Below the pieces are notes generated by a model. The model made no database searches, was not told where the DNA came from, and was given only the letters and a program-made list of their open reading frames with translations. A program made the position numbers and the translations under genes. Of a DNA stretch of 7,862 nucleotides, positions 1 to 5,780 are shown in pieces. The DNA is from Bacteroidales bacterium (GTDB lineage: Bacteria > Bacteroidota > Bacteroidia > Bacteroidales > UBA932). The stretch is taken from assembly GCA_024681565.1 (NCBI GenBank), contig JAILAO010000102.1:1-7862 (forward strand), read 5' to 3'. Within the stretch, counting starts at the first letter, position 1. Each line of letters begins with the position of its first letter.

Positions 1-1
1 A

Positions 2-118
2 GCCATCCTCGCCATCCGCAGGAAATTCGGCAAGAATGCCATCCTCAAAGGGATGAATTTCGACGAAGGCGCTACCGCGCGCGAACGCAACCAACAAATC
101 GGAGGGCACAAGGCATGA
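2..118 (+). CDS. Y-family DNA polymerase (DinB/UvrX/UmuC-like), C-terminal end only
   Basis: Reading from base 2 gives 38 residues and then TGA at 116-118. The gene starts before the window. The tail contains KFGKNAILKGMNF, an EGAT...RERN stretch and the ending IGGHKA. This is the characteristic C-terminus of Y-family translesion polymerases of the DinB/UvrX/UmuC type in Firmicutes and Bacteroidetes, following the little-finger domain. Such enzymes copy past damaged template bases at replication forks. The catalytic palm is outside the window, so activity and subfamily cannot be judged. The stop overlaps the start of the next gene (ATGA at 115-118), which suggests translational coupling with the small YolD-like gene. 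The family call is firm from the tail motif; the exact subfamily is open. Confidence 0.85.
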   Translation, partial: AILAIRRKFGKNAILKGMNFDEGATARERNQQIGGHKA

Positions 119-321
119 ACGGCTTCGAGCACAGATACGACGATCTCCTCGACCTGCCCCGGCCCGAGCCCCAGCGGCATCCCCGGATGGCACGTTCCGA
201 GCGTGCGGCCCAGTTCGCGCCGTTCGCAGCCCTGACGGGGTTCAAGGAGATCATCGAGGAAACGGCCGAACGGTATCTAGCCAGCCAGCCCTCGATGTAC
301 GCCGACCCGGACGGGGAATAA
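115..321 (+). CDS. small YolD-like protein coupled to the Y-family polymerase
   Basis: The gene encodes 68 residues. Its start codon lies inside the polymerase stop (ATGA), so the two are almost certainly cotranscribed and translationally coupled. The centre reads SERAAQFAPFAALTGF (residues 28-43) followed by an acidic helix, KEIIEETAERY. The [R]AAQFAPFAALTG[YF] signature is typical of the short proteins found beside UvrX/DinB-like polymerases, often annotated YolD-like. YolD-type proteins have been proposed to act as functional counterparts of UmuD, the partner of translesion polymerase V; that role is inferred for this one. The N-terminal part (RYDDLLDLPRPEPQRHPRM) also fits this small family. 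There is no signal peptide or membrane segment. The protein is probably cytosolic and regulated together with the polymerase. Confidence 0.7.
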   Translation: MNGFEHRYDDLLDLPRPEPQRHPRMARSERAAQFAPFAALTGFKEIIEETAERYLASQPSMYADPDGE

Positions 322-331
322 CTATTTTTTG

Positions 332-339
332 TACATTTG
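332..339 (+). promoter_or_regulatory. Bacteroidetes -7 box (TACATTTG) for the ProX-type deacylase gene
   Basis: TACATTTG matches the Bacteroidetes primary sigma factor -7 consensus TAnnTTTG. It sits in the 22-base gap after the YolD-like gene. Only four bases separate it from the ATG at 344, so transcription would begin at or within a base or two of the start codon, giving a leaderless or near-leaderless mRNA. No TTG -33 element is visible 19-21 bases upstream, where the sequence is GC-rich coding DNA, so strength is uncertain. Confidence 0.5.
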
Positions 340-343
340 TACC

Positions 344-871
344 ATGTTCAAGGTCAGCGACATCATCACCACTCCTCCGCCGGACTATGCTTCCGAGTTG
401 CAACGGAAAGTCTATGAGACGTTTACAGAGCGGGAGATTCCCTTCGGGCGGGTGGACACCGACCCGGGCCTGACCATGGAGGACTGCCGGCACATCGACG
501 AAAAGATCGGCGTGCGCATCATCAAGACCATTTTCCTGTGCAACCGGCAGCAGACGGAGTTCTATCTCTACGTCACCCCGGACGACAAAGCTTTCGTGAC
601 ACGGGAATTCTGCGGAGCGCTGGGCATTCCCCGCGTGTCATTCGCCTCGGCGGAACAGCTTTGGGAACGGACCGGCGTGACGGTGGGGGCGACCACCATC
701 CTGAGCGCCATCCTGCCCCAGGCCGCCGGCATCCATCTGGTCATGGACCGCACGGTGGCGGAAAGCGAATGGTTCGCCTGTACGGACGGCACGGCCACCT
801 GTTTCGTAAAAATCAAAACACACGACCTGCTGGAAAAATACCTGGCAGGGAAAACCATCCACTTTATATAA
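344..871 (+). CDS. ProX/YbaK-type aminoacyl-tRNA deacylase (prolyl-tRNA synthetase-associated domain protein)
   Basis: The protein has 175 residues and is a single YbaK/ProX editing domain. Free-standing members hydrolyse mischarged tRNAs, such as Ala-tRNA(Pro) for the PrdX/ProXp-ala type, in the cytosol. Visible family features are an N-terminal helix leading to VYETFTEREIPFGRVD, the DEKIGVRIIKTIFLCNRQ strand with the likely functional lysine K61, FYLYVTPDDKAF, the RVSFASAEQLWERTGVTVGATT stretch (about 100-121), LVMDRTV, and a C-terminal CFVKIKTHDLLEKYL. It resembles the Bacteroides proteins named for the prolyl-tRNA synthetase-associated domain. The usual G-x-x-x-P active-site loop and the HP pair near the end are not obvious (GATTI, and CTDG in place of CHP), so the substrate could differ. 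I chose the ATG at 344 because the upstream TTG at 329 lies inside the promoter-like box. The next gene follows after 9 bases. Confidence 0.82.
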   Translation: MFKVSDIITTPPPDYASELQRKVYETFTEREIPFGRVDTDPGLTMEDCRHIDEKIGVRIIKTIFLCNRQQTEFYLYVTPDDKAFVTREFCGALGIPRVSFASAEQLWERTGVTVGATTILSAILPQAAGIHLVMDRTVAESEWFACTDGTATCFVKIKTHDLLEKYLAGKTIHFI

Positions 872-880
872 TCCGCAAGC

Positions 881-1069
881 ATGGCACAATACCCCTGCGA
901 GACCTGTAAATTCAGGGCACATTACGACAAAGACCCCAAATCCGTCCTCGGCCGTTTCTGGCGCTGGCACATCAATTTCTGCCCGGGCTTCAAGGCCTAC
1001 TTCACCCACCAGGACGAAGAGACCCAAGCCGCCCTGCGGGAGAAATACCATTTCGACAAATACCGCTAA
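881..1069 (+). CDS. small cysteine-containing protein of unknown function (62 aa)
   Basis: This compact, slightly basic protein starts 9 bases after the deacylase stop, so it is probably in the same transcript. It has a C6-x-x-C9 pair (YPCETCKFR) and then H30 and C34 inside GRFWRWHINFCPGF (residues 24-37). The set C6, C9, H30, C34 could bind a metal such as zinc, though no fourth cysteine completes a classical zinc ribbon. Aromatic residues are dense in the middle (FWRW, FKAYF). There is no signal peptide or membrane segment, so a cytosolic location is likely. I have an impression of similar short proteins in other Bacteroidetes but recognise no named family. The intact frame, tight spacing and patterned residues argue that it is a real gene. 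It ends 23 bases before the convergent stop of the minus-strand operon. Confidence 0.75.
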   Translation: MAQYPCETCKFRAHYDKDPKSVLGRFWRWHINFCPGFKAYFTHQDEETQAALREKYHFDKYR

Positions 1070-1092
1070 GGCACCTTCCGGTCACCGGACCG

Positions 1093-1752
1093 TCATGCCC
1101 GCTCGAGTTGTGCCCGTACGGCACGGAGGAAAATCTCACGCCGGTGCTCCGGCGTGACGGGAATCGTGAGTACCCGTGAACCGGACGGGACTTCCTCTTC
1201 CAGCCTGCATGCGAAAAACTGATCGACGTCTGCCAGATACAGACTGTCGTAGCGCAACTCCTGCCCCTGCTGCAACTGCATGACATAACGGCAGGTCTGG
1301 ACCGCCTGCGCTTCGTCCAGATTGTCCTTGCAAAAGACGAAAAGCCCCATCTTGTCGTAGCGGCCGTAAAACCCGTTGCCGACCTTGGACACCTTGCTCT
1401 GCAGGATCTTGCGGAGCGGCTGGGCCAGTTTCCAGTAGGACAGTTCCCGGGTGCCGATATATTTTCCGCCCCCGATGCCATAGGCATAACCGCTCGCAAC
1501 GATTTCCTCGAGATCCCGCCGCTCCGCGGCAGGAACGATCCCGGCGACCTCCTTCAGCAATTGCCGGGCGGCCGTCTTGCTCTCTTCCATGGCACGGGTC
1601 ACCTCGATGCCCAGGGTCCGGGAATCCGGCGACTGCAGGTCCGGCCGGTCCCGGTCCACCAGGTGTTCGAACTCCCGGCCCAGCAGGGACGAGAGTTCGA
1701 ACCGGGCGTACTCTTCAAAGAAACAGGTGCCGTATTTGCGAAAAGACGACAT
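1093..1752 (-). CDS. uncharacterised protein, last gene of the ior-paaK operon, nuclease-like motif
   Basis: The protein has 219 residues and I do not recognise a named family. It begins 9 bases after the ACT-domain gene stop and ends the operon. An N-terminal helix-rich stretch (FFEEYARFELSSLL) precedes RPDLQ (36-40) and, ten residues later, GIEVTRA (48-54). An aspartate in PD followed by E-x-T at the end of a strand resembles the core of PD-(D/E)XK nuclease-fold proteins, with T52 where a lysine is usual. A glycine- and tyrosine-rich segment (YAYGIGGGKYIGT, 89-101) and GRYDKMGLFVFCKD (130-143) follow. There is no signal peptide or membrane segment. The nuclease-fold idea is an inference from one motif. 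Nothing shows a link to aryl-acetate metabolism other than position, so it may simply be a passenger gene at the operon end. That it is a real gene is supported by spacing and an intact frame. Confidence 0.75.
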   Translation of the reverse strand: MSSFRKYGTCFFEEYARFELSSLLGREFEHLVDRDRPDLQSPDSRTLGIEVTRAMEESKTAARQLLKEVAGIVPAAERRDLEEIVASGYAYGIGGGKYIGTRELSYWKLAQPLRKILQSKVSKVGNGFYGRYDKMGLFVFCKDNLDEAQAVQTCRYVMQLQQGQELRYDSLYLADVDQFFACRLEEEVPSGSRVLTIPVTPEHRREIFLRAVRAQLERA

Positions 1753-1761
1753 CCCGCTGTC

Positions 1762-2190
1762 TTACATATTGACGGGCAGGTCTTTTTCCGTAACGCAGTG
1801 CAGGCCGCCTTCGGCAATCGCCTTGCAGGCGGCTTCCGTCTGGTCCGTACGGAAGATCATGATGCCCCGACCGTCGATCAGGAAAGCATACATATAGGTG
1901 ATGCCGACACCGGCCCTGCCGAAGGTGGCCACGACGTCCGCGGCTCCGCCGGGCTGGTTGTCCAGCTCGATGGCGAACACCTCCGAGATGGCGACGGCGA
2001 CACCCGCTTCCTTCAGTTCGCGGCAAGCCCGGTCGGGCTCGCTGCAGATGATCCGGAAAATGCCGTACTCCGCCGTATCGGCGATCGTGCAGGCGATGAT
2101 CTGGATGCGGGACTGTTTCATCAGTTCGAGCACTTTCTGCAAGGTGCCCGACTGGTTCTCGATGAAGATCGAAAGTTGTCTGATGGTCAT
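1762..2190 (-). CDS. tandem ACT-domain protein, probable amino-acid sensor
   Basis: The 142-residue protein consists of two ACT domains and nothing else. The first (about 1-68) has IRQLSIFIENQSGTLQKVLELM, with the ligand-site turn ENQSGTL at 11-17. The second (about 70-135) has VFAIELDNQPGGAADVVATF, with the matching turn DNQPGG at 77-82, then GITYMYAF and GIMIFRT strands. ACT domains usually bind amino acids at dimer interfaces and regulate an enzyme or transcription. Such ACT-only proteins commonly accompany paaK and ior genes. The gene lies 18 bases after the paaK stop, so it is cotranscribed with enzymes of aryl-pyruvate and aryl-acetate metabolism. Binding of an aromatic amino acid is a reasonable inference but is not shown by sequence. 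No DNA-binding domain is present, so any control must act through a partner protein. Confidence 0.88.
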   Translation of the reverse strand: MTIRQLSIFIENQSGTLQKVLELMKQSRIQIIACTIADTAEYGIFRIICSEPDRACRELKEAGVAVAISEVFAIELDNQPGGAADVVATFGRAGVGITYMYAFLIDGRGIMIFRTDQTEAACKAIAEGGLHCVTEKDLPVNM

Positions 2191-2208
2191 GCTATTGGGT
2201 TTTAGCTG

Positions 2209-3519
2209 TCAAAACAATTTGCGGTTATCGATGACACGGGTGCTCTTGCCCTGGCTGCGTTCGATGGTGCCGGGGGCCTTGAGCTGCACCTTGACGCCGA
2301 TGCTGAGCACGCTCTTGAGCTTGGCGGAAAGACGCTTGGAGAGTTCGTCGATGGCCGCCGGCGTGTCGAGGGTGGCGTTGAAGTAATCCTGGCGGAGTTC
2401 CACCTGGACCTGCAGGGTATCGAGGTTGTTGATGCGGTCCACGACCAGCAGGTAGCGCGGAGCGATTTCCGGCATCGAAAGCACCACGCTCTCCACCTGT
2501 GAAGGGAAGATGTTGATACCCCGGATGATGAGCATATCGTCGCTGCGGCCCTGGATGGAGGACATCCGGACATTGGTGCGTCCGCAGGGGCACTCGCCCG
2601 GCAGCAGCGAACAGAGGTCGCGCGTACGGTAACGCAGCACCGGCATGCCTTCCTTGGTGAGGGTCGTGAACACGAGTTCGCCCGTCTGTCCGTCGGGAAG
2701 GGGCTGCAGCGTGACCGGATCGATGATCTCAGGGAAGAAATGGTCCTCGTTGATGTGCGAACCATGCTGCTCAGTGCACTCATAGCTGACGCTCGGACCC
2801 ATGACCTCGCTCAGGCCATAGAGGTTGTAACCTTTGAGGCCCAGGCGCTCCTGGATCTCGGTGCGCATGTTCTCCGTCCAGGGCTCGGCCCCGAAGGCAC
2901 CGACGCGCAGCTTGATCTGGTCCTTGGTAATACCGAGCTGTTCCATGGTCTCGGCGAGATACAATGCATAGGAGGGCGTACAGGCGATGCCCGTAATGCC
3001 CAGGTCCCGGATCAGCCGGGCGTGCTTCTCCGTGTTGCCGGTCGAAGCGGGCACGACGGCCGCCCCCACGGTCTCCACGCCGTTGTGCGCACCGAGACCG
3101 CCCGTGAACAGGCCGTAACCATAGGAAACGGAGAAAACATCATTGCGTCCGACACCATAGGCGGTCAGACAGCGCGCCATACACTCGCTCCAGACACTGA
3201 TATCCTTGCGGGTATAACCCACGATGGTGGGGTTGCCCGTCGTGCCTGAGGAGGCGTGGATACGGATGATCTCATCGGCCGGTGCGGCCTGCAGGCCGAA
3301 AGGATAGTTGTCCCGCAGGTCTTTCTTGGTCGTGAAGGGAAGTTTCACGATGTCGTCGATGGTACGGATGTCGTCCGGCGACAGATCCATCTCCTGCAGT
3401 TTGTTACGGTAGAAGGGGACGTGGTGATAAACATACTCCACGACTTTGTGCAGCCGCTTGCCCTGCAGTTCACGCATCTGCTCGCGGCTCATACACTCTT
3501 TGTTGGGATTCCAGATCAT
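2209..3519 (-). CDS. paaK: phenylacetate-CoA ligase
   Basis: The protein has 436 residues, the normal length for the PaaK branch of adenylate-forming enzymes. It joins phenylacetate (or related aryl-acetates) to CoA with ATP, giving AMP and pyrophosphate. Motifs in order: SSGTTGNPT ATP-binding loop (90-98), the YGYGLFTGG segment (133-141), YGLSEVMGP (234-242), YRTRD (297-301), a CPCGRT stretch (310-315), GRSDDMLIIRG hinge region (324-334) and SQGKSTRV near the C-terminus, with K425 as the likely catalytic lysine. All key residues appear intact. It is cytosolic. The start ATG is 6 bases after the iorB stop, so it belongs to the ior operon. That pairing favours phenylacetate, hydroxyphenylacetate or indoleacetate linked to aryl-pyruvate metabolism. 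The aerobic phenylacetate degradation pathway is less likely, as no ring-oxidising paa genes are present here. Confidence 0.95.
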   Translation of the reverse strand: MIWNPNKECMSREQMRELQGKRLHKVVEYVYHHVPFYRNKLQEMDLSPDDIRTIDDIVKLPFTTKKDLRDNYPFGLQAAPADEIIRIHASSGTTGNPTIVGYTRKDISVWSECMARCLTAYGVGRNDVFSVSYGYGLFTGGLGAHNGVETVGAAVVPASTGNTEKHARLIRDLGITGIACTPSYALYLAETMEQLGITKDQIKLRVGAFGAEPWTENMRTEIQERLGLKGYNLYGLSEVMGPSVSYECTEQHGSHINEDHFFPEIIDPVTLQPLPDGQTGELVFTTLTKEGMPVLRYRTRDLCSLLPGECPCGRTNVRMSSIQGRSDDMLIIRGINIFPSQVESVVLSMPEIAPRYLLVVDRINNLDTLQVQVELRQDYFNATLDTPAAIDELSKRLSAKLKSVLSIGVKVQLKAPGTIERSQGKSTRVIDNRKLF

Positions 3520-3525
3520 ATTACA

Positions 3526-4119
3526 CTACTTGCTAACTGTTTTCAGACTGTGGGAAAGGCCCAGGTCGAAGGCCTGGAGATTGGCCTGGACGACCGCCTC
3601 CCCCTTGCGGGCGAAGACGCGGGCGATGGCTTCGCGCAACTGCTCTGCGGAGAGAAGCCCGATGTACGGAGCGGCCATGCCGAGCAGGACCATGTTGGCG
3701 CTCTTGGGAAGGCCGTTCTCCCGGGCCACCGCCTCGATATCCAGACGCACGGTATGCGGAAGCGCATCCAATTCGGCAAGCAGCGCCGGCTCTTCCGGAT
3801 AATCGGGGATATTGACAAAAGGATGCGAGGCGGTCACGACCACGCCGTCCGGCGAAAGGTACGGCAGATAACGGAGCGCCTCCATCGGTTCCATCGAGAC
3901 GATCAGACCGGCACCGCCCAGGGGGATCAGATCGCTCCAGACAGGTTCCGTGCTGAGTCTCAGGTCACTCTGCACATCCCCTCCCCGCTGGCTCATCCCA
4001 TGGACCTCGGCCTGCTTGAGCTGCAGCCCGGCCAGGGTGGCGGCCTCGCCCAGTACGGTGGCGATCGAGAGGATGCCCTGGCCGCCTACACCGCAAAGTT
4101 TGATATCGATTCTGTTCAT
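3526..4119 (-). CDS. iorB: indolepyruvate:ferredoxin oxidoreductase, beta subunit
   Basis: The 197-residue protein is the gamma-type domain of 2-oxoacid:acceptor oxidoreductases. The N-terminus has KLCGVGGQGILSIA with the GVGGQG loop at 10-15, followed by AEVHGMSQRGG (37-47), the signature of IorB and related small subunits. A conserved SANMVLLG segment lies around 140-147. The length is normal for IorB. With IorA it forms the complex that oxidatively decarboxylates aryl-pyruvates to aryl-acetyl-CoA in the cytosol, passing electrons to ferredoxin. Its ATG overlaps the iorA stop by 4 bases (ATGA on the minus strand), which suggests translational coupling and equal subunit production. paaK follows after 6 bases. 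I see no truncation or missing motif. Confidence 0.94.
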   Translation of the reverse strand: MNRIDIKLCGVGGQGILSIATVLGEAATLAGLQLKQAEVHGMSQRGGDVQSDLRLSTEPVWSDLIPLGGAGLIVSMEPMEALRYLPYLSPDGVVVTASHPFVNIPDYPEEPALLAELDALPHTVRLDIEAVARENGLPKSANMVLLGMAAPYIGLLSAEQLREAIARVFARKGEAVVQANLQAFDLGLSHSLKTVSK

Positions 4120-5714
4120 TTCGCTTGCTTTTTTTGACGGAGTTTACGGCCGAGCGTCTGCATGCACTCGCGCTGCGGGATGATGACGGAAACCCCCTCG
4201 TAGGCAATCTCCTCCCGGAGGATGCGGGTGATCTCGTCCATATTCTTCGGCAGCGGCACCACGACGTGGAGATGCTCCCGTTCGACACCGAGCGCAAGGC
4301 AGATGGCTTCATATTTATGTGTCCCGGCGGAGTCCTGTCCCCCGGTCATCGCGGTCGTGAGGTTGTCGCTGATCACCACCGTGATGGCGGATCTGTCATT
4401 GACAGCGTCCAGCAGTCCGGTCATCCCGGAATGCGTGAAGGTGGAATCGCCGATCACGGCGATGGCAGGACGCAGGCCGGCATCGGCCGCTCCCTTGGCC
4501 ATCGTGATCGAGGCACCCATGTCCACACAGCTGTCGATGGCGCGGAACGGAGGCAAGGCCCCGAGCGTATAGCATCCGATGTCGCCGAAGATCCGTGCAC
4601 CGGGGAATTCCGCAGCCACGCGGTTCAGTGCGGTATACACGTCCCGGTGGCCGCAACCCTGGCAGAGCTGGGGCGGACGGGGTGCCAGGTGCTCCGCTTT
4701 CGCGAAAGGCCGGGCGCCGCCCACACCCAGGGCAGCCGCGACGCAGTCCGGCGTGAGCTCTCCCGTCCGGGGCAATTCACCGCTCAGGCGGCCCTGTACG
4801 GGGTAATCGGCATCAAGCAGGGCGCGGACCTGCTCTTCGACAAAGGGCTGTCCGTCTTCGACGACCAGCAGCCGTCCGCAACGCTCCGCCAGCTGCCGCA
4901 CCTGCCTGGCAGGTAGCGGATACTGGGAAACCTTGAGCACGGACACGTCCGCGGGAAGCACCTCCCGGACATAATTGTACGCGATTCCTGCAGCGATGAC
5001 GCCCAGTTCCCCCGTCCCGGACGGATCCAGCCGGTTGTGCGGCGAATCCTCGGCACAGGCGGCGATCGCCGGCTGCTGTGCAATCAAGGAGGCGTACTGC
5101 CGTTTCGCATTGCCGGGCAGGAGCACCCAGCGGGTACGTTCGTCATCCGGCGCAAGCGCATTCTGCGCCTGCGGTTCCCCGACAGCGACGGCGGCACGGG
5201 AATGCGCCAGGCGCGTAACCAAACGCATCAGGACCGGCAGGCGGAAATGCTCCGAAAGCCGGAACGCCTCGGCGACCATGTCGAAAGCCTCCTGCTGCGA
5301 AGAAGGCTCCAGAATCGGCACCATCGCGAACTTCCCGTAGAAACGGGAATCCTGCTCGTTCTGGGAGGAATGCATCGAAGGATCATCGGCGGCCAGAACG
5401 ACCAGTCCGCCCTTCACGCCGGTCACGGCGGCATTGATAAATGCGTCGGCACAGACATTCATACCGACGTGCTTCATACAGACGAGGGCGCGCTTGCCGG
5501 CGTACGACATGCCGAGCGCCGCTTCCATCGCGGTCTTTTCATTGGTACACCAACGGCTCCGGACGCCGCGCTCACGCGCGAGCGGACTCTGCTGGATGAA
5601 CTCCGTAATCTCGGTGGAAGGGGTGCCGGGATAGGCATATACGCCGGAGAGGCCGGCGTGCAGGGCACCCAGCGCCACGGCTTCATCGCCCAGTAGCAAT
5701 CTTTTATCTGACAT
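4116..5714 (-). CDS. iorA: indolepyruvate:ferredoxin oxidoreductase, alpha subunit, without C-terminal ferredoxin domain
   Basis: The protein has 532 residues. It catalyses thiamine-diphosphate-dependent decarboxylation of aryl-pyruvates to aryl-acetyl-CoA. The N-terminal pyrimidine-type domain has AYPGTPSTEI (27-36) and the glutamate of TNEK (E59). A linking domain follows. The C-terminal diphosphate-binding domain has LCQGCGHRD (350-358), GDIGCYTLG (377-385), the cofactor signature GDSTFTHSG (422-430) and DNLTTAMTGGQ (450-460). The chain ends shortly after IPQRECMQ with a basic tail, GRKLRQKKQAK. Archaeal IorA continues with a two-[4Fe-4S] ferredoxin domain, which is absent here. I chose the ATG at 5712-5714; a TTG nine bases upstream is in frame but lies in the A/T-rich leader. 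No Shine-Dalgarno is visible, as is usual in this phylum. A consensus promoter precedes the gene, so it is first in the operon. Confidence 0.94.
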   Translation of the reverse strand: MSDKRLLLGDEAVALGALHAGLSGVYAYPGTPSTEITEFIQQSPLARERGVRSRWCTNEKTAMEAALGMSYAGKRALVCMKHVGMNVCADAFINAAVTGVKGGLVVLAADDPSMHSSQNEQDSRFYGKFAMVPILEPSSQQEAFDMVAEAFRLSEHFRLPVLMRLVTRLAHSRAAVAVGEPQAQNALAPDDERTRWVLLPGNAKRQYASLIAQQPAIAACAEDSPHNRLDPSGTGELGVIAAGIAYNYVREVLPADVSVLKVSQYPLPARQVRQLAERCGRLLVVEDGQPFVEEQVRALLDADYPVQGRLSGELPRTGELTPDCVAAALGVGGARPFAKAEHLAPRPPQLCQGCGHRDVYTALNRVAAEFPGARIFGDIGCYTLGALPPFRAIDSCVDMGASITMAKGAADAGLRPAIAVIGDSTFTHSGMTGLLDAVNDRSAITVVISDNLTTAMTGGQDSAGTHKYEAICLALGVEREHLHVVVPLPKNMDEITRILREEIAYEGVSVIIPQRECMQTLGRKLRQKKQAK

Positions 5715-5737
5715 AGAAAACAATAACTAACCGCTAA

Positions 5738-5768
5738 CAAATTTAAAAGATTCCGGGCAAGAATACAA
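5738..5768 (-). promoter_or_regulatory. consensus Bacteroidetes promoter for the iorA operon
   Basis: On the minus strand, TTG (5768-5766), a 20-base spacer and TAAATTTG (5745-5738) match the Bacteroidetes primary promoter (TTG, 19-21 bases, TAnnTTTG) exactly. Transcription should start near 5733, giving a leader of about 19 bases before the iorA ATG. It lies in the 66-base gap after the carboxypeptidase-like-domain gene, so the five-gene operon can be transcribed independently of that gene. No operator or hairpin is evident in the gap. Confidence 0.8.
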
Positions 5769-5780
5769 GAAATTGCATGG

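Noticed and set aside
329..343. Upstream TTG start for the ProX-type deacylase adding five residues
   Set aside because: These codons overlap the TACATTTG promoter-like box, and the ATG at 344 gives a sensible family N-terminus.
1077..1089. Short inverted repeat (TCCGG, TCA, CCGGA) between convergent genes, as a terminator
   Set aside because: The stem is only 5 base pairs and no T-run follows on either strand, so it is too weak to call a terminator.
1561..2205. 214-codon plus-strand open frame antisense to the ACT gene and the unknown gene
   Set aside because: It spans a gene junction on the other strand and has the composition of antisense shadow reading frames.
3256..4137. 293-codon plus-strand open frame across iorB and the 5' part of paaK
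   Set aside because: It lies antisense to two clearly recognisable enzymes and crosses their gene boundary. There is no promoter or recognisable motif.
4125..4916. 263-codon plus-strand open frame antisense to iorA
   Set aside because: Low-complexity shadow translation with no motifs; the opposite strand holds the intact thiamine-diphosphate signatures.
5715..5723. Upstream TTG start for iorA adding three residues
   Set aside because: The ATG at 5712-5714 gives the normal family N-terminus and a usual leader length from the promoter; TTG is a rare start.
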